64,000 nucleotides of DNA from Acidobacteriaceae bacterium TAA 166 (GTDB lineage: Bacteria > Acidobacteriota > Terriglobia > Terriglobales > Acidobacteriaceae), in the NCBI GenBank assembly GCA_000421065.1, contig ATWD01000001.1, positions 186,001 through 250,000 of the forward strand. Direction: 5' to 3'. Shown in pieces: positions 42,273-51,350 of the stretch (position 1 is its first letter; each line of letters starts with the position of its first letter). The notes under the pieces are model-generated. The model had not been told where the DNA came from. It saw only the letters and a program-made list of their open reading frames with translations, and searched no databases. Position numbers and translations under genes: made by a program.

Positions 42273-42878
42273 TCAGGAAGTCGATGCCACAGATTCCCAA
42301 GCTTTGACCGCGGTCGTTGCCAAATCCAATAGAACTCCCACACTCGCTCCGTCTCGCGCTTGAACAGACATCCCCTGATGGATGCTTTGATAAAAACGGG
42401 CCATGCGGGGCAGGTCTGTTTCGGGGCCGAATTCTCCCTCGAGCGCTCCGCGCCGCAAGCGACGGAGCAATCTCTGTCTGGCTATTTTCGCTTGCGACAG
42501 GAGCAACTTGGCTCCAACACTCGTCGGGTCTTCCGGCGCGGAGCAGACGGTGAGCATACAGCCTCGTGGTCTCGATGAGGCAGATAGGCATTTCGCAGAG
42601 TTTTCCAGCAACGCGGCGATTCCCTCGCGAGCCGTTGATGATGTTTCAAGTTCGTCCCATATTTGCGGGATCATGGTTCGTACGTAGAACTCGACCGCTT
42701 CACAAAATAACTTTTGCTTGCTCTCGAAGGCGGCATACAGGCTGGGCGACCCCACTTTCATCACGGCGCAAAGATCCTGGATGGACGTGGCCGGATACCC
42801 TTTTTCCCAGAAGAGCAACATGGCTTTCCCCAAGGCCTCGTCTCGATCAAATTCCCTTGGACGACCTCGCTGCGCCAT
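42273..42878 (-). CDS. TetR-family regulator
   Basis: 201 residues. N-terminal HTH (DEALGKAMLLFWEKGYPATS, IQDLCAVMKVGSPSLYAAFE, SKQKLF), then a ligand domain with ARPRGC-type Cys (SSRPRGCMLTVCSAPED). Divergent from the DUF2911/monooxygenase operon; the palindrome GTCTATTAGAC (42908-42918) lies between. It probably represses both directions. Confidence 0.88.
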   Translation of the reverse strand: MAQRGRPREFDRDEALGKAMLLFWEKGYPATSIQDLCAVMKVGSPSLYAAFESKQKLFCEAVEFYVRTMIPQIWDELETSSTAREGIAALLENSAKCLSASSRPRGCMLTVCSAPEDPTSVGAKLLLSQAKIARQRLLRRLRRGALEGEFGPETDLPRMARFYQSIHQGMSVQARDGASVGVLLDLATTAVKAWESVASTS

Positions 42879-42907
42879 ATTTTGAACCTTTCTGTGTCGA
42901 TCACTAG

Positions 42908-42918
42908 TCTATTAGACA
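42908..42918. promoter_or_regulatory. Palindrome GTCTATTAGAC in the TetR/DUF2911 gap
   Basis: Short inverted repeat, 30 bp upstream of the TetR start. The same 11-mer occurs at 7300-7310 upstream of the 6768-7244 gene. Confidence 0.45.
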
Positions 42919-43004
42919 TTTGGCCGTGTGAGTTTGTCACTATTTTTGTGTCGTTCGATATAGAAATGAGGCAACACACCAACTGCTGGGCGTATGGAGT
43001 ACGC

Positions 43005-43814
43005 ATGAATAGGTCAGTCAGCGCTATCACTGTGTTTAGCCCGTCCGATGTGACGGACATCGAGATCGAATACTCGCAACCGCTCAAGCGTGGGCGAACA
43101 ATCTTTGGGGAAGTAGTGCCCTTTGGGCGAGTTTGGCGCACCGGGGCGAACGGAAACACCACAGTTTTCCTGAGCCGGGACTTGGAGATCGCCGGAGGCC
43201 TCCTCAGGAGCGGCAAGTATGCGTTATTTACCGTTCCGGGACCGGAGCGCTGGGTCGTAATCTTCTATTCCGAGTTTACGAACTTTGGCCTGCCGAGAAA
43301 ATGGGACGAGGGCAAGGAAGCTCTCGCGGTCGAAGTTCCCAGCTATACGTTTGAACGCACTGTGGAAGCGCTGACAATCTCCATTGAGCAGACGAGTCAC
43401 TTCGAAGGCGAGTTGCAGATCGCATGGGACAACACTGGTGTATCGGTGCCGTTCGAAATGCCATTGCAGCGAAACGCACTTGAAGAAGACGAGCTTGTGA
43501 CTGGGGGCGTTTCGATTAATGACTACTACTCTGCAACGAAGTTTTATTACGATTCTGGAGACCTGCCCGGCGCACTCCTCCGCATCAACGCCGCGCTTGA
43601 TATGAATGAGCGGAAGCCGTACTTCTATTCCCGACTCAAATCGCTGATCGAAGCCAAATTGGGGGACAGAGAGGCTGCTCTCAAGAGCGCCCGTCAGTCA
43701 CTCCGTGACTCGAAGGCCGCCGGAAACGAATACTATGTGCGTCTCAACGAAGCCAGTATCTCTTTGTGGACGCGTGATCGCAACGGCATCTTTGCCGAGG
43801 GCCTCGCGCGATGA
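43005..43814 (+). CDS. DUF2911 family protein
   Basis: 269 residues from ATG 43005 (GGAG 7 bp upstream). Residues about 15-160 are the DUF2911 domain: SQPLKRGRTIFGEVVPFGRV, WRTGANGNTTVFLSRDLEIA. A C-terminal TPR-like part follows (LPGALLRINAALDMNERKPY, DREAALKSARQSLRDSK). No signal peptide, unlike many members. It overlaps the monooxygenase gene by 4 bp (ATGA). The open frame upstream (to 42714) is in the TetR gene. Biochemical role unknown. Confidence 0.85.
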   Translation: MNRSVSAITVFSPSDVTDIEIEYSQPLKRGRTIFGEVVPFGRVWRTGANGNTTVFLSRDLEIAGGLLRSGKYALFTVPGPERWVVIFYSEFTNFGLPRKWDEGKEALAVEVPSYTFERTVEALTISIEQTSHFEGELQIAWDNTGVSVPFEMPLQRNALEEDELVTGGVSINDYYSATKFYYDSGDLPGALLRINAALDMNERKPYFYSRLKSLIEAKLGDREAALKSARQSLRDSKAAGNEYYVRLNEASISLWTRDRNGIFAEGLAR

Positions 43815-44881
43815 AACTGTCCATCGTCGATCTTGCCGTCGTTCAACCAGGCGAAACGCCAGCGCAAGCGCTCGAACACAGTCTCCATCTCGCTGTATTT
43901 GCGGAACAACTTGGCTATGAGAGGATCTGGTTCTCCGAGCATCACGGAAAGGCGCTCGTTGGCCGATCTCCGGACGTCCTGATGGCTGCTGCCGCCGCCC
44001 GCACACAGACGATACGTATCGGCTCTGGCTCTGTGCTTCTCAACCATTACAGCGCATATCGGGTAGCGGAGACATTTTGTACGCTCAATGAGCTCTATCC
44101 CGGAAGAATCGATCTTGGCATCGGCCGCGCAACGACTGGCCCAGTCATCGACCTTACCTTGCAACAAGATCGCTCCAAGCCATTCCATCCAGACTCAAGC
44201 GAGCAACTCACCGAGATCGTGGACTGGCTGCAGGATTCCTTCGAAGCAGACTCGATTTTGGGCACGATTCCAATTCATAGCATCGAGTCCCGCCCGCAAC
44301 TTCATCTCACGGGCACAAGCCCCTGGAGTGCGCGCGCGGCGGGCCTGCTCGGCCTTCGGTACGTGTTCGCGAGCTTCTTCAATCAGTATCAAACGCGGGA
44401 GTGCGTCGAACTCTATAGAGACTCCTTCCACCCTGCTTCGGGATCGGCCGGGGTGCAATCGCCCGAAACACGGCTGGGGCTCCACGTCGTTTGTGCTGAT
44501 ACCGAACTGGAGGCGCGACGGCAGATTGCCCCGGTGCAGATCGGGTACCGCTATTTGGGTGAAGGCAAGTTGCAGTTTGTCCTGCCTTCACCGGCCGAAG
44601 CAGTGAAGATGCTCGGAGGTATTCCTACGGTAGAGAAATATCAACGAGGCCATTATCTTCCGCCTCGCTATATTGCGGGCACCTTTGAGCAGGTGGCGGA
44701 ACAACTAACCGCGATCAGCGAAGACTTCTTGGTGGACGAGTTTGTGATTCAGGACATGATGACCGATTCGGCTGCGCGACTTCGCTCGTACGAACTTCTC
44801 GCTGGCCTCTTCAAAGAAGCGGCTCCAGTAGAAGCCCGTCCACGCCGTGCTTCAAAGCGCCAGAAAAAGGTGACCTCGTAG
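43811..44881 (+). CDS. LLM-class flavin-dependent oxidoreductase
   Basis: 356 residues. Luciferase-like TIM barrel: WFSEHHGKALVGRSPDVLMA, IRIGSGSVLLNHYSAYRVAE, LYPGRIDLGIGRA. This group (MsnO8-like) uses reduced FMN and oxygen or F420. Translationally coupled to DUF2911. The C-terminus is basic (RPRRASKRQKKVTS). Substrate unknown. Confidence 0.88.
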   Translation: MKLSIVDLAVVQPGETPAQALEHSLHLAVFAEQLGYERIWFSEHHGKALVGRSPDVLMAAAAARTQTIRIGSGSVLLNHYSAYRVAETFCTLNELYPGRIDLGIGRATTGPVIDLTLQQDRSKPFHPDSSEQLTEIVDWLQDSFEADSILGTIPIHSIESRPQLHLTGTSPWSARAAGLLGLRYVFASFFNQYQTRECVELYRDSFHPASGSAGVQSPETRLGLHVVCADTELEARRQIAPVQIGYRYLGEGKLQFVLPSPAEAVKMLGGIPTVEKYQRGHYLPPRYIAGTFEQVAEQLTAISEDFLVDEFVIQDMMTDSAARLRSYELLAGLFKEAAPVEARPRRASKRQKKVTS

Positions 44882-44898
44882 GCTTCCGAGGTGGGGAG

Positions 44899-45606
44899 CT
44901 ACTGCGGGGTTGCTTTCGGAGGTGGAGTTGGGACGCGTCGCTTCGACTTGGTCTCAACGCCGTATCCTCGATTCCCTTTCAAGAGCTGGGTTTCAACAAG
45001 AGATTGAAGCACGCGCAAAGCTGCAGGCGCGCCGCGAGACTCTTTTCTGAACATGGCCTGAATAGAGAGTCCGCGGATTGCCGCCACGACGAGCGTAACC
45101 AGTTCCCTGCTTGCATCGTCAACCGTGAGGCCCGCGGAATGCATTAACTCAGCCACACGCTCTTGGGATTCCGCTTCGATCTGGGTCTGAACGGACTCCA
45201 ACGCCTGAGCCAGATCGTGATCGCTCCGCGACGCCATCATGATTTCGAGGGCTGCGATTCCGGATGGTCCGCTCAACGCGTTCCATGTGAGTTTCGGAAG
45301 CGACGCAACTCGATCGAACGGAAGTTCAACCTTTTCGAGATGCTCACGCAGATAAGCCGTGTCTGCGTCGTGCGCCGACTGAAACACCGCCACCATCAGA
45401 TCCACCTTGGACGGGAAATGATGGAGCATGGCGCCACGGCTGACTCCGGCATGCGCTGCTATCCGTTGGGTGGTCGCTGCCGCATATCCTTCCGCAAATA
45501 GGATCTCGGTTGCTGCCCGCAAAATCTGAAGCTGTGTCGCGCTCGATCGTTCTTCTTGTGACCGGCGTTCATGCGGCTCGGATACTTCGAAGGTTTTCTT
45601 TGCCAT
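44899..45606 (-). CDS. TetR-family regulator
   Basis: 235 residues. HTH: LQILRAATEILFAEGYAAAT, TQRIAAHAGVSRGAMLHHFP, SKVDLM. The C-terminus is basic and proline-rich (SKRRVPTPPPKATPQ). Divergent from the exported protein at 45735. Between them lies an inverted repeat ATCCG-N12-CGGAT near 45670-45691, a candidate operator. Confidence 0.88.
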   Translation of the reverse strand: MAKKTFEVSEPHERRSQEERSSATQLQILRAATEILFAEGYAAATTQRIAAHAGVSRGAMLHHFPSKVDLMVAVFQSAHDADTAYLREHLEKVELPFDRVASLPKLTWNALSGPSGIAALEIMMASRSDHDLAQALESVQTQIEAESQERVAELMHSAGLTVDDASRELVTLVVAAIRGLSIQAMFRKESRGAPAALRVLQSLVETQLLKGNRGYGVETKSKRRVPTPPPKATPQ

Positions 45607-45734
45607 TTTGGGATGTTCTCCGCATCGGAGTGCAGTCGTTCTGCATCTCTTGTTATGTTACAAGCCGTCTATCCGGTTTGTATATATCGGATTTTGGTGC
45701 GGCCGGCGCCGTATGGCGCAAGTGGGAGGTTACT

Positions 45735-46670
45735 GTGGCAGTTCTAAGAAGGTTGTTGGTGGCGCTGTGTTTAGGTGGGATGAGCATACCTATGGCGGCT
45801 ACGCTCTCTGGCGGCCATTGGGCACAGGTCAAGCATGTCATTGGTTTTGGCAACGCGACTCAAAATGCCAAGGGTGAGCTGGTGCTCACTGAGGACACTC
45901 TTTCATTTGTCGATTCCAGTCAACGGGTCGTGTTGTTCCGGCGGCAGGTGAAATCGGTCATATTTGGAAGTGAGCGTGTGGAAACCGGAGGAACGGCAGG
46001 CAAAATCGCGCGCGCCGCGGTGCCCTACGGAGGCGGTGCTCTGCTGGGTACATTCACGCAGCGCAATGTCGGTATTCTGACCATTCGCTATGCGGATTCC
46101 GCAAATGGCCTTCATGAGGCCGTCTTTATCATGCCGCGCGCGGAAGCCGCGAATGCGCAGGAGTGGATTTCAGGAGGTGTCAATGCGGAGAGGGTCCTGC
46201 CCCGTGACACGTCATGCAATACGGGTTCCCTGGCCAACTCTGCGATTCGTATTGTTATGAGCGATGCGGATGTTTCGGCACCCGAATACGGAGCCCTCGT
46301 ATACGAACACCTCGTCGACAACGTTCGCCGTCAGTGGCCGTCCACGACGGTCCTTCGTGGTACTGACGAAAAGCTTGCTTGCGGAGCTGAAACCGTTTCC
46401 ATCACGATGCAAAGTGTTGCGAAAGGCAATGCGATGGTGCGAACAATGACTGGCCCCATCGGCTTGTTCGCTGACGTCACCCATGTGCAGGCCCATGTCG
46501 TAGTTAAGGGACCTGACGGAACCGTCGTACTCGATAGAATCTACAGCACCTCACGCCGCGGTGACCGGGAGAGTCTGAATGCGGCGACCTCTCTTGCGCA
46601 GAAGGTCGCGAAGGACTTGCGAAAGGCGAATCATGGCGCGCCACTCTGGAATGCGGAAGCTCTCCAATGA
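45735..46670 (+). CDS. Exported hypothetical protein
   Basis: 311 residues from GTG 45735, with GGGAGG 5-6 bp upstream. Signal peptide (VAVLRRLLVALCLGGMSIPM). A glycine-rich hydrophobic patch AAVPYGGGALLGTFTQRNVG in the middle may touch a membrane. The C-terminal half (IRIVMSDADVSAPEYGALVY) has the look of a DUF4410-like lipoprotein fold, which is not certain. It overlaps the SGNH hydrolase gene by 4 bp. Confidence 0.65.
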   Translation: MAVLRRLLVALCLGGMSIPMAATLSGGHWAQVKHVIGFGNATQNAKGELVLTEDTLSFVDSSQRVVLFRRQVKSVIFGSERVETGGTAGKIARAAVPYGGGALLGTFTQRNVGILTIRYADSANGLHEAVFIMPRAEAANAQEWISGGVNAERVLPRDTSCNTGSLANSAIRIVMSDADVSAPEYGALVYEHLVDNVRRQWPSTTVLRGTDEKLACGAETVSITMQSVAKGNAMVRTMTGPIGLFADVTHVQAHVVVKGPDGTVVLDRIYSTSRRGDRESLNAATSLAQKVAKDLRKANHGAPLWNAEALQ

Positions 46671-47605
46671 CAGCGGAGAATCAGATTCCCGCACCGCGGA
46701 AGAGTCCCTGGATGAGAACTGGAGCCGTGGTGTCGATACTTTTGCTTTTCGGGGGAGTTCTGATACACCACGCAGCTCGCATACCTCCGGGAGATCCCGA
46801 GTATGTTGCCCTTGGTAGCTCCTTCGCCGCAGGCCCCGGAGATGGCGAGCAGGCTGCAGGCAGCTATCTGCCGTGTTTTCGCTCCCGCGTGAACTACCCT
46901 CATCTCTTTGCAGAACACGCCAGGCTTCGCTTGATCGACGTGACCTGCTCAGGCGCAACCTCGCACGATGTTCTGGAGGGTGGGCAGTTCTTCCAGCCGG
47001 CACAGATAGACGCCGTGCGCGAGACAACCAAACTCGTAACGGTGACCATCGGTGGCAATGATGTGGCTTATCTAGGAAATCTCGGCGCCTGGGCTTGCGC
47101 CAACGACCCAGTACATGTGCCTGTCTTGGCGCGTTTACTCGGACTCTGCCGGGAGACCGCGAGTGCCGAAATCGAAGAGGCCATTGCCGGGCTGCCTGTT
47201 CAGTTGAAGAACATCGTCGATGAGGTCCATCGACGGGCTCCGGGAGCGCGCGTGGTTCTGGTCGATTACGCTGATGTACTTCCCCAGAGTGGCACCTGCA
47301 ATCAACTGCGTTTGTCGTCGCAGGAGGCCGATGCAGGCCGGGAGCTTGCGATGCGTCTCAACGCAATTACAGCGGAGACTGCATGGCGGACTGATTCCGG
47401 CCTCGTTCAAGCATCCCAGCTCACGCGCGGACATGACGTGTGCTCTGCTCAGCCATGGGTTTTTGGCTTCCAGTTTCCAGAACACCTTTCATCTTCAGGT
47501 CCTGTCCCGTTTCATCCGAAAGCGGAGGCTATGCAAGCCATCGCTGCTGGACTCGCTGAAGAACTCTTAGGCAGTTCCAGCAATATCAAGGCAACCGACC
47601 ATTGA
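46667..47605 (+). CDS. SGNH/GDSL-family hydrolase, membrane-anchored
   Basis: 312 residues. N-terminal anchor helix (TGAVVSILLLFGGVLIHHA). SGNH blocks: Ser in YVALGSSFAAGPG, Gly in CSGATSHDVL, Asn in VTIGGNDVAYLG, and the Asp/His block as FHPKAEAM. This matches the single-domain esterases with several Cys (PCFRSR, CSGA, CANDP, LCRE, GTCNQ, DVCSAQ), probably disulphide-bonded outside the cytoplasm. Coupled by ATGA to the exported protein. Substrate likely an ester lipid or acetyl sugar. Confidence 0.85.
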   Translation: MTAENQIPAPRKSPWMRTGAVVSILLLFGGVLIHHAARIPPGDPEYVALGSSFAAGPGDGEQAAGSYLPCFRSRVNYPHLFAEHARLRLIDVTCSGATSHDVLEGGQFFQPAQIDAVRETTKLVTVTIGGNDVAYLGNLGAWACANDPVHVPVLARLLGLCRETASAEIEEAIAGLPVQLKNIVDEVHRRAPGARVVLVDYADVLPQSGTCNQLRLSSQEADAGRELAMRLNAITAETAWRTDSGLVQASQLTRGHDVCSAQPWVFGFQFPEHLSSSGPVPFHPKAEAMQAIAAGLAEELLGSSSNIKATDH

Positions 47606-47801
47606 TGAACAGACGGGTTGTATCGCGGCGCCAGGACTAAGGATTGTTGCCCCTGGAGAGTTGAGCGTAGCGCTGTGGAGTGCTACCTGGCTGCATCGAT
47701 TTTGTGGAGCATAAGGAAGCCCCAAAACATCGAATTGAGTGCATAGAGATCTTTTGATTCGCCGAAACTTTCTAACGCAATGCGGAGGACCAATCGCAGC
47801 C

Positions 47802-48716
47802 ATGAGTACATCTCCTGTAGTTGACACGTCTCAAACACCTGCCACGAGCGCACTGCCGCATACATCGGTTCACAGGATTGAAGTGGACGGCATCACCGTC
47901 TTCTACCGCGAGTCCGGTCCACCGAACGCTCCGGTAGTACTGCTGCTACATGGCTTCCCAGCATCGTCGTTCATGTACCGCGAGTTGATGCCACGTTTGG
48001 CAGGTCGTTATCGAGTGATTGCGCCGGACCTGCCGGGCTTCGGCTTCACGGAAGTGCCCGAGGATCGGAAGTACGTCTACACCTTTGACGCGTTGGCACG
48101 ATCGATCCTGGCCTTCACGGATGCACTGCAGCTGAAGCGTTATGCGATCTACGTCTTCGACTATGGTGCCCCCACGGGTTTCCGGATGGCCATGGCTCAT
48201 CCTGAACGAATCGCCGCGATCATCTCGCAGAACGGTAACGCCTACGAAGAAGGACTGGGCGATGCCTGGGCACCGATCCAACGGTACTGGCTAGATCCGA
48301 CACCTCAGAATCGGGACGCCGTCCGCAACGAACTTGGCCCTGACGGAATACGTTCGCAATATACCTATGGGGTTCCAGATCCCGCAGTCATTGCGCCGGA
48401 GGGCTATACGCTCGATGTCGCAATGATCACACGTCCTGGGAACATGGAGATTCAGTTAGACCTGTTTCTCGACTATGCGAACAACGTGAAACTGTACCCT
48501 GCATTTCAAGAGTATTTCCGCAAGGCACAACCTCCCTTGCTGGCAATCTGGGGAAAGCATGATCCTTTCTTCATTCCAGCAGGCGCAGATGCATACAGAA
48601 GAGACAATCCGAACGCTTTGGTTCAATTTCTGGATACTGGACATTTCGCAACAGAGACGCATGTGGTAGACATCGCGGCTGCAATGCAGGATTTCCTCGC
48701 GGCGATAGCATGGTAA
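47802..48716 (+). CDS. Alpha/beta hydrolase, haloalkane dehalogenase/epoxide hydrolase-like
   Basis: 304 residues from ATG 47802. Oxyanion motif LLHGFPASSFMYRELM, nucleophile Asp in VFDYGAPTGFRMA, acid near WGKHDPFF and His in DTGHFATETH. An Asp nucleophile is typical of epoxide hydrolases and haloalkane dehalogenases. The upstream extension to 47739 has no signal peptide. The gene ends inside a strong hairpin terminator. Confidence 0.85.
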   Translation: MSTSPVVDTSQTPATSALPHTSVHRIEVDGITVFYRESGPPNAPVVLLLHGFPASSFMYRELMPRLAGRYRVIAPDLPGFGFTEVPEDRKYVYTFDALARSILAFTDALQLKRYAIYVFDYGAPTGFRMAMAHPERIAAIISQNGNAYEEGLGDAWAPIQRYWLDPTPQNRDAVRNELGPDGIRSQYTYGVPDPAVIAPEGYTLDVAMITRPGNMEIQLDLFLDYANNVKLYPAFQEYFRKAQPPLLAIWGKHDPFFIPAGADAYRRDNPNALVQFLDTGHFATETHVVDIAAAMQDFLAAIAW

Positions 48717-48729
48717 CGCCATGCTATCG
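48703..48729 (+). terminator. Hairpin terminator overlapping the hydrolase stop codon
   Basis: Perfect 11 bp arms CGATAGCATGG (48703-48713) and CCATGCTATCG (48719-48729), loop TAACG. The TAA stop is in the loop. The T-tract after it is weak. Confidence 0.7.
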
Positions 48730-48833
48730 TTCGGTCCGCGCCCCTTATAGGGCGACCCATTCGGTGAGATTCGGCAATTCCCATGCGAAAACACTAAGGT
48801 CCGAGTACCCGCTGGAAATGCGACTACTTGTCG

Positions 48834-49163
48834 CTAAGCACGATTGGCCGTCCGCTTGTCGAGTCTGGTGAGATAGCGACGGTATGCAGCGAGCCGGCCC
48901 GGAATTGCCCGGTAGAGAATGTGTTGTCCTTTACGGTGGGAGGAAACCAGGCCGGCCCGGCTCAGGGTCTGAAGATGATGAGAGACCGTGGCGGGCGTGA
49001 CGATCTCACAAACGCGCAGCTCGCCGGCACAGATTTCCTGGTGCTGCGCGATCTCGCTGTAGGTCCGCAAGCGAATGGGATCGCCTAACGCCTTCGCTAT
49101 CAGGACTGCATCGGCTTCATGGAACTCATTCTCGGTCGTTCCGCCTTCGATCGCAGGAGACAT
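48834..49163 (-). CDS. ArsR-family regulator
   Basis: About 109 residues from ATG 49163; a GTG at 49205 would add 14 residues. Winged helix: LIAKALGDPIRLRTYSEIAQ, ICAGELRVCEIVTPATVSHH, LQTLSRAGLVSSHRKGQHIL. Cys pairs (ICAGELRVC) could bind metal or sense redox, as in arsenic sensors. It lies next to the UspA gene in the same direction, probably one transcript. Confidence 0.85.
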   Translation of the reverse strand: MSPAIEGGTTENEFHEADAVLIAKALGDPIRLRTYSEIAQHQEICAGELRVCEIVTPATVSHHLQTLSRAGLVSSHRKGQHILYRAIPGRLAAYRRYLTRLDKRTANRA

Positions 49164-49205
49164 TCGCAGATCACCGGAACATGTAGCACGGTTGGGGGCG
49201 GCCAC

Positions 49206-49625
49206 CTAACGAATCCCCATGAGTGCGCAGGGGGATCGTTGGGCGATCTCTTTCGATGTGCTTCCTGTGAGCAACAGATGATGAGGCATGCCCATGACGA
49301 GGAGATCCGCATGGTACTTCTTAGCACAATCGATGATGCTGTCTACTTCATCGCCATTGACAAGCTCAGCATCAACAGCCAGTCCCGCATCCCCGGCTTG
49401 GCGTATAGCACTTGCTTGGAGAGACATATACTTCGCCCTTTTCTTTTCAGACCATTCAATCAACGGGAGAGCGGACATGGCCCAGGAGAAATAACTGGGA
49501 GGCGGTTCGAGGACGGTGACAATACTCAGGTGCGCCTTCAGCGTGCCGGCTAGGAGGATCGCCTCCTCAAGCGCTCTGCCCGATTCGGGCGACTCGTCAT
49601 ATGCAACCATAATTTCGTGAAACAT
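49206..49625 (-). CDS. Universal stress protein (UspA family)
   Basis: 139 residues from ATG 49625. UspA fold: EIMVAYDESPESGRALEEAI, LLAGTLKAHLSIVTVL, DAELVNGDEVDSIIDC, ADLLVMGMPHHLLLTGSTSK, EIAQRSPCALM. The ATP-binding pattern G-x2-G-x9-G(S/T) is only partly kept (GMPHHLLLTGST). It precedes arsR on the same strand. Confidence 0.85.
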   Translation of the reverse strand: MFHEIMVAYDESPESGRALEEAILLAGTLKAHLSIVTVLEPPPSYFSWAMSALPLIEWSEKKRAKYMSLQASAIRQAGDAGLAVDAELVNGDEVDSIIDCAKKYHADLLVMGMPHHLLLTGSTSKEIAQRSPCALMGIR

Positions 49626-49721
49626 GGCATAGCTCCTTATCCAATGTCCGCTGGATCGGTACCGGCCCATCCTCGCCGGTGAGAGGATTTATGTAATGGA
49701 TACCGCTAGCCTCAGCTGCTG

Positions 49722-49907
49722 TCAGGATGGGAACACGCAGACGATCGGATCGATTGCTATTGCGAAGCGATACCACACTGCTTCCTGCGCCTGTCGCAGC
49801 GCAGACCGCATCGCTCGGGAGCTGGCGCGGCCGAGCAAGATATACCGTCCGTCGATCGCTATACTCACGCATAGTGCCTCAGGGGATGAGGTCTGGAAGG
49901 AGTTCAT
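49722..49907 (-). CDS. Possible small hypothetical protein
   Basis: 61 residues from ATG 49907 (MNSFQTSSPEALCVSIAIDG), divergent from the TetR gene at 49980 with the 49944-49963 palindrome between. It has no family and a weak RBS. A neighbouring frame continues with similar composition to 49597, so this could also be the remains of a longer gene broken by a frameshift. Confidence 0.35.
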   Translation of the reverse strand: MNSFQTSSPEALCVSIAIDGRYILLGRASSRAMRSALRQAQEAVWYRFAIAIDPIVCVFPS

Positions 49908-49943
49908 GTGCCGCGCTCTGCGGCTCACCATGAGATCCTCCGG

Positions 49944-49963
49944 TATTCTACACCTGTAGAATA
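49944..49963. promoter_or_regulatory. Palindromic operator TATTCTAC-N4-GTAGAATA
   Basis: 8-4-8 palindrome 16 bp before the TetR start. An almost equal site (16 of 18 bases) lies at 51333-51350 upstream of the membrane protein gene. Probably bound by the TetR protein. Confidence 0.75.
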
Positions 49964-49979
49964 TGATGAGGGAGCCCGA

Positions 49980-50708
49980 ATGGAGATGCAAAAGGTGACG
50001 CGGAAACCATTGCGCCGTAGACCAGGCAGGCCAGCGAAAGGTCAGAAGGACCAGCCCCAGGGAAATCTTGCCTTGCTGCGAGCAGCGCAATCCTCGTTCG
50101 CGCGATACGGCTTCGAGGGCGTGAGCCTCCGCGGAATTGCAGCGGCGGCGGGCGTGGATCCCGGTTTGGCGACACATTATTTCGGAACGAAGCAAGCTAT
50201 GTGGGAAGCCGTCATCGAACGGCTTGCAGAACGATGCAGTCAATTGGTTTCAGAGCTACAGGATCTGGTGACAGGTACGGATACTCCAATTGAAATCCGG
50301 CTTGAAACTGCGTTTCGCCAATTGATCAACATATGCTGCGAGGAGCCCGATTTCGGTATGTTCATCGCAAGAATCGGCTCTGAAAGAGGCGAGAAGCTGG
50401 AATTCCTGATCTCGAAGTTGCTGCGTCCCTACCACGACCCCTTCCAGTCCCTTCTAAAGCAGGCGATGAAAGCAAAAGTGATACGCAAGCAGCCAGTAGA
50501 GGTGTTGTACTTCATGGTTTTGCATGCAGTTGCGATGACAGTGTCCTATCGGCACCTTCTCGAGCATTTTGAGGAGCGACCTGGGGACATAGATCAGCTC
50601 AAAGCCGACATGACGCGTTGTATTCTCGCGACGTTTCTCAACAAAGATGACAGAGGACCGATCGGCAAGGCTCGAAGCGTCAAGTCGCCGGCGCGTCGAC
50701 AAGTCTAA
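49980..50708 (+). CDS. TetR-family regulator
   Basis: 242 residues from ATG 49980 (GAGGGAGC upstream). Basic start (RKPLRRRPGRPAKGQKDQ), HTH NLALLRAAQSSFARYGFEGV, SLRGIAAAAGVDPGLATHYF. C-terminal ligand domain of the CecR/YbiH-like type. Its gene end overlaps the end of the 50680-51309 membrane gene by 29 bp, tail to tail. Both genes carry the same operator. Confidence 0.9.
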   Translation: MEMQKVTRKPLRRRPGRPAKGQKDQPQGNLALLRAAQSSFARYGFEGVSLRGIAAAAGVDPGLATHYFGTKQAMWEAVIERLAERCSQLVSELQDLVTGTDTPIEIRLETAFRQLINICCEEPDFGMFIARIGSERGEKLEFLISKLLRPYHDPFQSLLKQAMKAKVIRKQPVEVLYFMVLHAVAMTVSYRHLLEHFEERPGDIDQLKADMTRCILATFLNKDDRGPIGKARSVKSPARRQV

Positions 50709-51309
50709 AGAGATACGTTGCGAACGCCATAAAGATCACAAGGAGCGAAACGTCGGAGTTCCAGGTTCCCACAAGAAGCGAGATCAGGACAGTCAGGAAA
50801 CACCATAAATCGCTTCGACTATCGCCCCCACGATCGGCGATTGGCGGTCGTTGCGCCATCTCCCGTTCACAAACCCAACGAAAGCAGTTCCCCGAGAGCA
50901 TTAAGATACACACCCAAAACGTGTACTGAATCATGGATGGCTCGTTCAATCTGCAATCCACTGCATTTGCGGCTGCGAGCACGAGTCCGAATATGGGCAC
51001 TGCCATCCACAGATTTGCCACAATGAGCACGGGCGTGACATGTTGCCTTACTGCAATCGCTGCTCGGTATTTGAGCCACTGGCAGCCCATCACGATAAAA
51101 GCCGTGCCGAAGCTTCCAACCCAGTAGAGGATCGCGGGAGGTTGTCCAGGGAGTCTCTTTTGTCCCGGAACGACCATCAACGTCAGAACCATGACATAGA
51201 AGATGAGCCACAGACTCAACGCGGAACCTTCTCGTAGGCCCTCGATCGTGATCCTGAACTTCTGATCCGTTTTTGATCGCCTGTACAGCATCGCCTGGTC
51301 GAAGAGCAC
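50680..51309 (-). CDS. Hypothetical membrane protein
   Basis: 209 residues, five to six membrane helices (ALSLWLIFYVMVLTLMVVPG, AILYWVGSFGTAFIVMGCQW, VLIVANLWMAVPIFGLVLAA, IQYTFWVCILMLSGNCFRWV). Family not recognised. The upstream operator equals that of the neighbouring TetR gene, so it is probably the target of that repressor and takes part in tolerance to its ligand. Confidence 0.65.
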   Translation of the reverse strand: MLFDQAMLYRRSKTDQKFRITIEGLREGSALSLWLIFYVMVLTLMVVPGQKRLPGQPPAILYWVGSFGTAFIVMGCQWLKYRAAIAVRQHVTPVLIVANLWMAVPIFGLVLAAANAVDCRLNEPSMIQYTFWVCILMLSGNCFRWVCEREMAQRPPIADRGGDSRSDLWCFLTVLISLLVGTWNSDVSLLVIFMAFATYLFRLVDAPAT

Positions 51310-51332
51310 AAGCTCCCGACTACCACAATTAT

Positions 51333-51350
51333 ATTCTATACCCGTAGAAT
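51333..51350. promoter_or_regulatory. Palindromic operator, second copy (TetR regulon)
   Basis: ATTCTATACCCGTAGAAT, 16 of 18 bases as at 49945-49962, 24 bp upstream of the membrane protein start. Confidence 0.7.
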
